The translations under genes and the position numbers were made by a program. A stretch of DNA of 64,000 nt from Mytilinidion resinicola (lineage: Eukaryota > Ascomycota > Dothideomycetes > Mytilinidiales > Mytilinidiaceae). This document shows, piece after piece, positions 11,481 through 22,283 of this stretch (position 1 is its first letter; every line of letters begins with the position of its first letter). The stretch covers positions 1-64,000 of the forward strand of contig NW_022985470.1 of the NCBI RefSeq assembly GCF_010093595.1, given 5' to 3'. Below the pieces are notes generated by a model. That model was not told the DNA's origin, made no database searches, and saw only the letters and a program-made list of their open reading frames with translations.

Positions 11481-14480
11481 TACGATTATAAAATTATGCT
11501 TAAAGACGGCAAACTGCACAGATTTAGCCTATTATACGGAATATTATAAAATAAATTAAAGGTGCTAAGGAAGTACCTTAATAACAACCTTGCGAAAGGA
11601 TTTATCTATACTAGTTTATTACCTGTCGCCTCTCTAGTTATCTTTATTAAAAAGCCTAGAGGAGGCCTATAATTCTATATTAACTACCGCGCGCTAAATA
11701 CTATAACTATTAAGAACCGATACCTAATTCCCTTAATTTAGAAGACCCTAGTATAATTAAGTAAGGTAAAATACTATATAAAGCTTAATATTATCTCCGT
11801 ATTTAATTGCTTATAAATCGCGAAAGGAGATAAATAGCTAACTGCCTTCTGGACGCGATACGGCCTGTTTAAATACCTGGTAATACTATTTAGATTAGCT
11901 AACGCTTCTAGCACGTTCTAATACTACGTAAATAACGTGCTTCGCCTGTACCTAGATATATTCTATACTGCATATATTAATAATATTCTAATATACAGCG
12001 AAAACTTTAAAAACCACCAGCGTTATATAAAGCTAGTCCTAGAAGTAATAGAAGCCGCCGGCCTATAACTAGACGTTAATAAGTGCGAATTCTATTAGAA
12101 TAAGGTTACCTACCTAGGGTATATAATATTAACCGGCGGAATTAGTATAGACCCGAATAAGATTAAGGATATTTATAACTAGGAAGTCCCCTATAACGTT
12201 AAGAACGTACGAGCCTTTATTAGATTTGCAAACTTCTACTAATAATTTATTAACAATTTCTCTAGCCTGGCCGCTCCCCTAATTACACTTATAAAGAAGA
12301 ACGTTCTGTTCTAGTTTAATAAGTCCTACCGTGCGGTATTTAAACGACTTAAGACAGCGTTTACCACCGCCCTAATCCTCTGTTATTTTAACCCTAAACT
12401 GCTAATTATTATTAAGGCCGATTTGTCCGACTATATAAATACTAAAGTGCTCTCGCAAATAGATAAATAAGGAATACTCCGACCTGTAGCCTACTTCTTA
12501 AAATAATTAAGTTTTACTAAATATAACTATAAGATCTATAATAAGGAACTTCTAGCAATTATCTAATACTTTAAACAGTGGCGGCCTAAACTAGAAAGTA
12601 TAGTATTCCTAATTTAGGTTCTTAGTAACTATAAAAACCTGCAGTACTTTATAACTATAAAGCAGTTAAGCCACTAACAGGCTTATTAGTCCGAATACCT
12701 GTCCCGATTTAACTTTTTAATTACCTACTAACCTAGCAAGTATAGTAAAAAGCCTAACGCCTTAATACGTTGTACGCAAAATGCGCCTGTATAAGAAGAA
12801 GCTTAAGCAGCCCGAAATTAGATACTGCTCTATCCCGACCTATTTACGTAGTTAAATCTAACAGAAACTAACTAAATAATTTAGGAGATTATCGAGAATA
12901 AATACCTAAATAATAAGTTTATCTAGGAAGTCCTAGAAATATTATGCTCCGGAGTATACTGCTTTAAGAAGATTACCTTAAGCGAATATAAAGAGCAAGA
13001 TAGCAAGCTCTACTTCTGCAACTAAATAGTAATTCCTAATAATAATAAACTAAAGATTAAACTGCTTCGTCACGTGCATAATTCCCCTGTTGGCGGCCAC
13101 CTTAGATATAGAAAAACTCTAGAAATCCTCTAAAAAAAATACTACTAGCCGTATATATTTAAAATAATCCGCTAATTTATAGTATACTGTTACACCTATT
13201 ACTGTATAAAGGCTTTAAGAAAGAAGTATAATAGCTTTCTAAAACCCCTGCCTATCCTGCAGCGTTGCTGGTAAGATATTTCTATTAACTTTATTATTAA
13301 ACTACTTAAATCTAAAGGCTGCACTAATATTATAGTTATAGTAGACCGCCTAAGTAAGTACTAATATATAATTCCCTGTAGAATAATTACGGCTAAGGCT
13401 ATAGCCGATCTATTCTACCAATATATTTAGGTATATTACGGATTGCCTAATATATGCGTATCCGATTAAAGATCGCAGTTTATCTCCGTATTTTAGGATA
13501 AACTTTGTAAGCAACTATATATTAAAGCCTAATTATTATCGGCCTTCCACCCGGAAACTAATAGCTAAACAGAGAAGGCTAATTTAACGCTGGAATAAGT
13601 CCTCCGCGCCTATATAAACTATAAGTAAAATAACTAGGTTACCTAGCTACCGTCTGCTTAGTTTAAGGCGAATAATACCTAATCTAAATTAATAATAGTA
13701 ACACTATTTATTGCTATTTTAGGATAATACCTAAAAATAGGCTTTAAACCGCTATTAGGAACTCTGCGCCCTGCCTATTAAGCACTATAAGCACTTAAGG
13801 CTAATTAGATAGTTAATAAAATATTAGATATTAAGCAGTTTATCCGCGAAGAAATAACTTAGGCCTAAGCAATATAAGAAGAATATACTAACTAAAAACA
13901 TATAGGCGCACCGGCCTATAAAGTAGGTAATAAAGTCTAGTTAAATATACGGAATATCTATATAAATCGACCTGCTAAAAAGCTCGATTAGAAAAACCTA
14001 GGGAAGTTCCCGATTATACAGATTATTTTTCCGTACGCCTATTAACTAGGCCTACCTAAATCTATAAAAATATATCCTATTTTCTATATTTTATTACTCT
14101 ATCCTGCTGCTCCGTAAGCTAACTACCTGCCTAGCTAGGAGTTGCCCCTACCTAAACCTATTTAAGTTAAAAAAGAGACTAAATAGTATATTAACTGTAT
14201 TAAAGGCATGCGCCTAAACCGGCGCTAAAAGCAATATAAGTACTTAGTCCGATAGACTAGATATAATAACCTATTCTAGCAACCTGTTAATAACCTAAAA
14301 AATACTACTACTGCAGCTAATTATTATTACTACTACTCTAAAGCTTATAATCCTGTGTTTAATAAGCCCTATTCTGCTAGACCCTAAAACCTTAATTAAG
14401 ATTCGATTTACAGCCCTACTCCTAATAAATAGCCGTATATATTACGAATAGCACCTTCTACTCGCTAAAAAACTTAGGTT
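11481..14480 (+). pseudogene. Gypsy pol relic: RT, RNase H, integrase
   Basis: Stop-interrupted translation shows, in order, [10 protein letters not shown] and NYRALN (reverse transcriptase, near 11638-11700), YINNILIYSE near 11972-12001 in place of the YxDD active site (both Asp now Asn), an RNase H start (KADLSDYINTKVLSQ, near 12415-12460), an integrase H-H zinc region near 13070-13200, the core segment VIVDRLSKY near 13340, and HPETNSQTE near 13548, a classic integrase motif. The 3' end reaches the polypurine tract before the right LTR. Catalytic residues are lost, consistent with RIP. Confidence 0.9.
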
Positions 14481-14494
14481 TAAAAGGGGGGTAC

Positions 14495-14904
14495 TATTAT
14501 AGTATTAACCGCAATACTCTACCTACCGAAATTTTACCGCAGATTACTATAACTCTAGTAATTTACACCGGCCTACTACTATTAGCCGGCCTTCTACTCT
14601 GCCTACTCTACTCTACTCCTATTTTGCTTCCGCTTCCTATTCTGTCCCGCTTTAGCCACCTACCGGCTGCCCTTTTTTCCTATTACCTAATCTGGTAAAA
14701 ACCTCGCGTATATACGTGCCACGCGCCGAAACAGTATAGAGGCCGTACGCTACGCGCTTAGCCACGCTCTTATATCCGGTGGCCTGTTTCCCGTTTTTCT
14801 ATTTCTTATACAACGTCTTAATTCTCCACGTAGTATTATATATAGCACCTAATTAACGCTCCTCTTTAAGCCCTTAACCTCTCGCGTATAGCGCTATTAT
14901 AATA
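14495..14904 (+). repeat. Right LTR of the Gypsy element
   Basis: 410 bases starting 'tattatagtatt' right after the polypurine tract and ending 'gcgctattataata'. It is followed by 'ataga', which duplicates the five bases before the left LTR. Confidence 0.92.
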
Positions 14905-14909
14905 ATAGA

Positions 14910-16503
14910 CGTATATTATCTACTACTTTTTACGCGTTTTCTATAGCTTTATATAAGTAAGTATTCTTTACTACTAGCTAATTTAGGTGTATTTAGCAGC
15001 TGTTTTTTTATAAAGCTATATACAGGCGTATATTTTCTAAAGGCTTAGATCTATTTATTTTCTTAGCTAGCTTTAGTAGTATTATGCAAATAATATATAA
15101 ATAGACCCTAATAAATAGTTTACCGGGCTCTTTAAGCTAAATATATACGCAACTTACTTTTTTTTAACCCTTTTTTTCTTACTTTTATAGAAAGTTATAA
15201 CCTCTATTTTTTTTCTAGAAAGCTGCTACTAAATATAGTTATTAGAAACTATTAGACAACTGCTACTCTAGTCTATTCCTTTTTTTTTTAGCCTTTTCTT
15301 TACTTTAGTGCTGTATAAATTACTGTAAATAGTAGGTTATAAGGTAAAAAGGTATAAACCTATTTACTTCCGGCCTACTATAATAGGCGGCCTGTTATTT
15401 TTATATTTTTATATTTCTACTTCCTACTTTAAATACTTCTTCTATAGCTAGCAGTTTACTTTAGCGTAAAAAAATATTATTATAAGTTAACTTCTAGGTA
15501 AAAAGGTATATAGTAAGGTAGACCGGTGCTAGTATATAGATAGTATATAATAAGCAATTAGGCCCCTTTTTAATAGTAGCGGCTCGCTTCTTAATATTAT
15601 TATCCTTTATTTTTTTATTTTTAGCCTGCTTTCGGCAGTATATTAGGCCTTAGCCTCTACTTAGCATAATATAATTAAACTCTATTCTTTTCCTTTTTAG
15701 TAACGTATAATACTCCCTTTTATAACTATTCTAACCTATATTATTATAGTATTCTATTTAGTAAAAAGCTCTTACCTACTATTAAAACGCTTTTATTAGT
15801 AATTTTAGAAAAGATAATTAAGGTAGAAAACCCGAATTAATATACTTCTAAACCTGCTTCCGAAGTTTAAGATATACCTTATAAAATAGGGCTATATAAT
15901 CTTTAGTTAATTCTAATATAGCTATCTTTAAATTAAATCTAATTAACTATAGTGCTTTAGTATACTAGGCAAGCGTTTTCTTTAGAAAATACGTATTAAT
16001 ATCCTACTAGAAGGTTTCTCCTTTTATTATATAAAGCTAATCTATATTAAAAGGTATTCTATAGTTTTAGATTCTAGGTCTAGGGTAATTATATAGTATA
16101 TATAGCTTTCTAGTAATAGCGTAAGGCCTGTTCTTTTACTTCTAAATTAAATAGCTATTCTAGACCCGTATAAAGCTGTATAGCTGCTTTTAAATTATTA
16201 GAATAAAAAGGGTATAAAGAGAGACTTAATTAGCAAGTTAATTTTTTAAAAATTAACCCTAGAACTAAAGATTTTTAAAGTATATTTAGGTAAAATTAGC
16301 TTAGGAACTATATTATATAAGGAAAGAAAAAAGAACTAACTTTCTAGTAGTAAAGTAACCCTTTTAAAAGCTATAGCTACTAAAACTTAATCTATTAATT
16401 TAATATACTTATCCTGTATATATAGCAGTTTTTAAATAGAAAACCTTTTTACTTATATAATAATAGCTAATAGTAAGTATCTATAAGCTAGACAGTTTCT
16501 CTA
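14910..16503. other. AT-rich relic, right flank of the Gypsy insertion
   Basis: Continuous with 6291-7087 before the LTR element inserted. AT-rich and TpA-rich with no open frame. Short former coding blocks are possible on both strands but none is recognisable. Confidence 0.5.
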
Positions 16504-18346
16504 ACGTATTCTATAAGTAAGCCGTTTACCTAAGTAAGCCGTCTACTTTATTATAAAAACGTAACACGTTAACTTCTAACTACTATATATTAATAATATA
16601 ATATATAATTAATATAGAATAAAGGTCGAATATATATAGCTATTACAGCAATTAATCGGCAGCAATTTATAAGCGAACGGCGCGCTATTATAATATATAA
16701 CGTCCATAGAAGCACACTTTAAGATTAACGCGTTGGAATAACCCTATAACGCGATTTTAAGCCTAATTCGAAAAAGCTTTTAAAGCTAAAGGAATTAGTT
16801 ATTACTTAATATATACTCGACCTAAATTTATAAGGATTTCCGCCTAGCTTATATACTATATAAGAGATAGCTAATAAATTGCTTACTAGGCGCGCCGCTA
16901 GCTAAGTTAGTAAGAACTAGCTAGAGAACTTTATTAAGCGAACACCTAAGCTTAAAATATAATTTAATTAAAAATACAACTATTAAAAAGCTCTATATAA
17001 GGATCTAAAAGCTATTAGCGATTAGTTTAAGCTTATACGCAATATAAAAGCAAAGTATAGTATTCTAGATAAAAATATATATAACTTTAATAAAGCCGGC
17101 TTCTAAATAGGTGTTATTTTAACAGGTGTAGTTATAATAGGCTCTAAGCGCCGTAATTATCCAAAATCTATACAGCTAGGCAATCGCAAATAGATAATAA
17201 TAATCTAAGGTATTAATACCTATAGATAGGCTATTCTACTATTTATTATCTTTACAGGTATATACTACCTTTCTATATAGTATAAGGGTAATAATATACT
17301 ACTAGATTAGGTTATAGCAGTAAGTAATAATAACTAGATAATAAATAAGCTTAGTATTACCTGGCTACACTATTTTAATACGCATATAAAAAATCGCATA
17401 ATAGGCATATACCAGCTACTAATTATTAATAGCTATAAAAGCTATATCTCGCTCAAATTCCAACAGATTTATAAGGAAAATAATATTATTACTCTCTATA
17501 TACTAGCGTATTTATTGCACCTGCTACAGCCGCTTAATATTAGCTGCTTTGCGCTAATAAAAAAGGCGTATAGGCGCTAAATTAAGGACTTAGTGCGCTA
17601 CTATATTAACTATATTACTAAGCTAGAGTTCCTGCTAGTATTTAAAGTAGCTTTCTATAGCTTAATTATAAAGAGTAATATTTGCGCAGGCTTTTAAGGC
17701 GCAGGCCTTATACTACTTAATCTAGAAGCAGTGCTATTAAAGCTTAATATTAGGCTCCGTATGCTGTTGCCTTTACCTGCCGCTATAGAGGCTCTATAGG
17801 AATTAAAAATACTAAGCAACGCTCTTAAGCTAGGCTCTTAATTAGCTTTAATTTATAAGCGCATTTAAATATATTAAAATAGCTCGCCTATAGCTATTTT
17901 TAACTCGCTTAATAGCCTTTCTAAAGGTGCTAAAAGTATAATATATTAAGCTGTACTACTGTGTAATACTGTTACCAGCCTTTAAAAAGCAAATAAAGCC
18001 GCTATAAAGCGCAAGGCGCACAAAAAAAAGCGTATTTAAAGGGAAGAAACTTTAATAATAAAAGCAGGCTTTTAAATAGCTGCTTAACGGCTTAAAAAGA
18101 ACGCTTAAAGTAAAAAGCAGTAAGGTAGAGCAGGCTTTAATAGAATCGTGCGGCGCTATAGGCGCTGCGGCGAGTTAGGGTATAATATTTATACGTGTAA
18201 AAATAATATAAAGGTTGCTATAGATTAGGCTATAAGTTATATATAGTTAATATCTATTAGCGTTATAGAGTAATTAACGTTTAAGGCAGGTTTTTATAAT
18301 AAAGTAGACGGCTTGCTTAGGTAGACGGCTTGCTTATAGAATATAT
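16504..18346 (+). mobile_element. pogo/Fot1-type transposon C
   Basis: 1843 bp, flanked by TA (16502-16503 and 18347-18348), with inverted repeats of about 58 bp matching element B (start 'acgtattctataag', doubled 17-bp motif). Plus-strand translation has stops but preserves the pogo layout: a helix-turn-helix/CENP-B-like N-terminus near 16620-16930, YNFNKAGF near 17080-17105, LLIINSYKSY near 17420-17450, LNISCFALIK near 17530-17560, and a C-terminal RCGELGYNIYTC knuckle near 18160-18200. All three catalytic Asp positions now read Asn. The transposase is dead. Confidence 0.92.
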
Positions 18347-18694
18347 TACCTTAAATTATATATATTACGGTTAAATTTTAATCTTTTTTAGGTAGTTAAA
18401 AAATTAATAAAAAACGCTAATAGATATATAGGCTAAAACGCTAGTATAGAGCTATATAATATATTATAAATATTTATTAATATATATATAGATTTTAATT
18501 CTATATAAACCTAACTTAAAATACCTATTAATTAACTAAATAAAGTTTAGTCTAGGAATAATATATTCTTTTTTATAGTGCTAGAAATTCCTATACCGGC
18601 GTTTAATAGCTTCTAGATTTATTATATAATAAGCCTTAAAAAGTTAATTTTAGGTAATAATAAATTATTTCTACTAGAAATAGGTATATAGATA
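18347..18694. other. AT-rich spacer between pogo C and MULE 1
   Basis: RIP-like AT-rich sequence without a gene. Its last ten bases (18685-18694, tatatagata) are the left copy of the MULE target-site duplication. Confidence 0.6.
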
Positions 18695-18865
18695 GGCGTT
18701 ACTAACTATACACCCCCTTTTTACTCCACGCACACCCCCTTTTCGCTATACGTACACCTTCCCCTCCCCTAGTTACTTCACCACGATCTAATTGGCCCGG
18801 AAGGGTGCTCCGAGGCCTCCGATTCGCTCGCTTAAGTCGCTTACTAATTCCAATGCTCTCTCCAA

Positions 18866-21601
18866 ATGCGGCGTGGCCATAATCACATCTTTATCCTTAT
18901 CCTTATCCTCTATAATACACTTACTATAGCCCTTATACTGCCACCGCCACGGTCCTACGCTACTCTAGAGGAAGCTGAGGAAGCGCTTACAGAGCATGCA
19001 AAGGCGTATAGCTATGGCCTTGTAAAGTCCCGTTCAAAAGCTGATAAGAAGTGCCGTGAAACGAGGAAAATCTGGTTCAAATGCTGCTTTGCGGGCAATC
19101 CAGAGCCTACTGCACGCGTGCGCAGTACCTCCACCAATAAAGTAGACTATAAGATGAACGGTACACTCACTCGGCAGCCTCCTGGGTTTGATGGTTCACG
19201 TGTATGGCTATAGGAGACGGTGGAGGAAGCTTACAACAATTATTATCCTATGCTTAAACCTACGGCAGCCGCATGCAATAGGAAGCGCTTAGCATTGACG
19301 AATCGCCTTATTCGAATGGATACATCCAGCGGAACGAGGCCCAATGAGACGTATACAAAGCTGTTGAAGAAGGGGGTTACTATTACTGCGCACGACATTC
19401 TTAACGAGCGAACCCGGTACCGCAATGAGCTTCTCGGCGGCCTCACGCCTATACAGGCGCTCCTCTATATATTGGAAACCTCTACATTCTCTGCACCTGA
19501 CGGCCGTGAACGGAAGTATATATACAGCTTCACAAAGGACCAGGAGAACCGGATTAAACACCTATTCTTCGCCCATCCAGATTCTATCGAGATCCTACGG
19601 TCTAACTACGACGTTATACTGATGGATTGCACCTACAAAACCAACCGATTCGGCATGCCCTTCCTCTATATCACCGGCGTCACGTGTACTAGCAACAACT
19701 TCGAGATTGCCTACTGTTTCCTTCCTAGAGAGAAAGAGGCCAACTACAACTGGGCAGTACAGCAGCTCTTTGAGCTCTTTCAACGCTATTCTATTACACC
19801 ACGCGTTTTCTTAACGGATAAAGAACAAGCGCTAAGGAACGCACTACGTCAACAATGGCCTACGGTCGCGCGCCTCCTCTGTGTATGGCACATCGAAAAG
19901 AACATTGTTACTAAGCTAGCTGAGGTGTACAAGGAGGAACCTACGTACGCCGCAGGCAGCGCACCTCCTGCGCCTACAACGGATGAAGAGAAGGAAGCTG
20001 TACAGAAGAAGGAACACGAGAAAAATGGTGAATTCATTACCCGTTGGACGGCCACGATGAAGCTGGAAGTCCTGGCTTAATTCGATGAGGCTTGGACGAA
20101 GCTGCTTGACGACTACGAGGAACGACCTAGCCTTGTGAAGTATATGGAGGACGAGTGGTGGCCGTGTAGGTTTGTTTGGGCGACCTGCTACACTCGAAAG
20201 GCTCGGCACTTTGGTACAGTGTAAGTGTTTTCTCTTAACACTAAGACGTCCGAATTTGAAGCCTAAACTTCGCAAGGAGTTTGCGGACGTGTAGAACAAG
20301 CAGCGCTGAAGAGGACAAGAGCATAGCTCGAAGAATGACTGAGAAACAAAGAACTAGCAGATGTGTATGATGCTGACCGATTTTCTCACAGTGTTACATC
20401 ACGGAACGAGGGCTCGCACGGCCTACTCAAGGGCTTCCTCCAAGTGTCAACTGGCCATCTATTCGACGTTCTCCTTAATATACAGAACCTCATCCTTAAT
20501 ACAAAGGCTAAGTTCGAGGATAAGGTGGCTAGGTGTCATGCTAGGACTCCGCATGAAGTTAAAGAGGCTGAATTCCGTGATCTATATCAAAAGGTGACGC
20601 CGCAGGCGCTTATTCTCCTCAAGAAGCAACTCCAAAAGGCCAAATCGAATGAGTACAACCCACTCAACTGTACGCATACATTTGTGTCTATCTACGGCAT
20701 GCCGTGCGCGCATAAGCTGCACGATCCTCTACAACGGGCGCGTGCAAATCGACCAACAGATACTGTATACTATATACAACCAGAGGACATAGATCACCAT
20801 TGGTGGTTCGTTCGGCCAGGAGTACATCAGCCAGCTATACCTTTTGGCCCGTTTGAGGATGTACTTGATCCTGCTGTTGTTGAGCGTCGTCGTGGCCGCC
20901 CTGCTATTGAGAGGAGAGGCCATCATACGTACAACAATACACAGAGAGAGCCATCACGATTTGAGGTTGCTATGGGTACAGGTTTGGCAGCTCGACGTGG
21001 AGGTGAACAGAACGGACAACAAGGCACAACTCTACGACACCTGCCCGCTTCTTTACAGCTAAATCCGGCCATCCCTGTCGCTCAGAATGCCCCTCAGTCG
21101 ACGGCTACACCTGCTAGGACTGGTATTGATATTTCTCAAATTGATCCGGCCCTTCTTGAGCCTACAGCAGCACCTACAGCAGCACCTACAGCAGCACCTA
21201 CAGCAGCACCTACGATAGCACCTACGACAGCACCTACGACAGCACCTACAGCAGCGCATACGGCAGCGCATACAGCAGCGCATACGGCAGCGCATACGGC
21301 AGCGCATACGGTTACACCTACAGTTGCACCTGCAGCTAAGAAGCGCGGTCGGCCGCCTAGTGCAAAGGATAAGGTACCGCGGAAGAAGGCAGCACCACGG
21401 AAGGCAGTACAGCGGCAGGATAGCGCTCATCCTCAGCCTCAGCCTCAACCTCATCCTCAGCCCCTTCCGCAGTTGGAGGAAGGGCCTAGCCGTGATGAGC
21501 TACTGCGCCAGCTTGCGGCATATAGGGCCCGAGAGGCTGAGTATCTTGCGGAGGTTGAGGGCTATATGGATCAAGCGGCGATGGAGGAGGGCCAGGAATA
21601 A
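18866..21601 (+). pseudogene. MULE transposase with FAR1-like N-terminus, AT-hooks; two stops
   Basis: A single frame runs through this stretch with one clear intron (about 20222-20392: gtaagtg donor, ctgac branch, ttctcacag acceptor) and two in-frame stops, TAG at 19211-19213 and TAA at 20078-20080. The N-terminal part resembles FAR1/WRKY-GCM1-like DNA-binding regions. The MULE core shows MDCTYKTN, FLTDKEQAL and CVWHIEKN, the first and second Asp and the following Cys/His block of the DDE fold. After the intron come TSRNEGSH and a SWIM-type zinc motif (C-x-H..GMPCAHKL, near 20670-20720). The C-terminus has RGRP AT-hooks (about 20895 and 21348), a PTAA/HTAA repeat tract, PQ-rich sequence and a predicted coiled coil. 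Both stops fit CAR-to-TAR changes and recur in the neighbouring copy. The exact start is uncertain. Confidence 0.88.
21160..21330 (+). repeat. 12-bp tandem repeat coding for PTAA/HTAA
   Basis: About fourteen 12-base units (cctacagcagca and variants, then catacggcagcg) in the transposase reading frame give PTAA, PTTA and HTAA tetrapeptides. The tract links the zinc-binding region to the distal AT-hook and is probably a flexible linker. The homologous tract in MULE 2 is much shorter. Confidence 0.9.
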
Positions 21602-21720
21602 TGCAAAGGAGCTGTAACAAGGTGAGGTTTTGATAGTTTAGGCATGCTCCTAGGCACGTAGGCACGTAGGTAGCAATACAACAGCCTATATACACTGCAG
21701 GAAACGGGAAGAATGCACGA

Positions 21721-21752
21721 TAAATGGGAAGGCTGCGCAGCCTTCCCATTTA
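21721..21752. other. Perfect 32-bp palindrome in the MULE 1 3' region
   Basis: The two 16-base halves are exact reverse complements around a central GCGC-type core (ggctgcgcagcc), so the segment could form a cruciform in DNA or a hairpin in RNA. It lies 120 bases after the transposase stop. Weaker relatives (ggctgtacagcc) recur in MULE 2. Role unknown; a 3' processing hairpin or host-factor site is possible. Confidence 0.75.
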
Positions 21753-21959
21753 TATAGCTATACGTATAGCCGTACATACGGCCGTATATACGGCTGCAGT
21801 AAATGGGAAGAATGCATAGTAAAACGGGTATGCTGCACAGCCTTGCCTTACGTACAGCTACGCCTACGGCTCGCTGGCGCGCTGTCGCACGTGATAACAG
21901 TGAATGAGCGGAGCTTCCTCCGGCCTCTCCGGGCCAATTAGATCGTGGTGAAGTGACCG

Positions 21960-22040
21960 GGGGAGGGGGGGGTGTGCGTGTAGCGAAAAGGGGGTGTGCG
22001 TGGAGTGAAAAGGGGGTGTGCGTGGAGTGAAAAGGGGGTG
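21960..22040. repeat. Subterminal GT-rich tandem repeats of MULE 1
   Basis: Nearly four tandem copies of a 22-bp unit containing 'gggggtgtgcgtggagtg' form the outer part of the right terminal repeat, with fewer, diverged copies inverted at the left end (18708-18770). Related units occur at the ends of MULE 2 and of the small element at 28551-29134. Subterminal repeats of this type are often transposase-binding sites; that role is inferred here. Confidence 0.75.
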
Positions 22041-22283
22041 TGTAGTTAGTAACGCCTATATAGATACCCTCTTTTATATCTATTAATTATGCCCTTTTAG
22101 AGCTCTAGAGCTATAAGCTATTTAACTATATAATCTATATTTTACTATTATTTAATACTATAGATTTTCTACTAAAGCCCGAGTTTATAGCGTAGTTATA
22201 TAAAAAAATATTAGGTAATTAGGAAGCCCTTTTCTTTTAGAATAGTAAGGATTTCTTTATTTTTAAGGCTAACCTTAAAGAAA

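Larger units (their letters stand above)
7093..14904 (+). mobile_element. Ty3/Gypsy LTR retrotransposon, RIP-degraded, interrupted
   Basis: A complete element of about 7.8 kb, or about 5.97 kb without the pogo insert. Near-identical 410-bp LTRs lie at both ends. The 5-bp direct repeat 'ataga' flanks it at 7088-7092 and 14905-14909. A polypurine tract (taaaaggggggta, near 14481) precedes the right LTR. Relic domains in order are a gag zinc knuckle, an aspartic protease, reverse transcriptase, RNase H, an integrase zinc-binding motif and the integrase core. This domain order defines Ty3/Gypsy. All domains carry stops, so the element cannot be autonomous. LTR differences seen by eye are all transitions. 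Confidence 0.93.
18695..22056 (+). mobile_element. Mutator-like element (MULE) 1, nearly intact
   Basis: 3362 bp with long imperfect inverted repeats of roughly 135 bp. The ends read 'ggcgttactaacta' and its complement, and a perfect 10-bp target duplication, tatatagata, lies at 18685-18694 and 22057-22066; 9-11 bp is usual for MULEs. The terminal repeats carry tandem GT-rich 22-bp units and share 'caattagatcgtggtgaag' near 21934 with the left end (inverted, near 18780). Inside lies one transposase gene on the plus strand. Base composition is close to the genes on the right, unlike the RIP-mutated sequence on the left, so this is a recent arrival. Confidence 0.93.
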
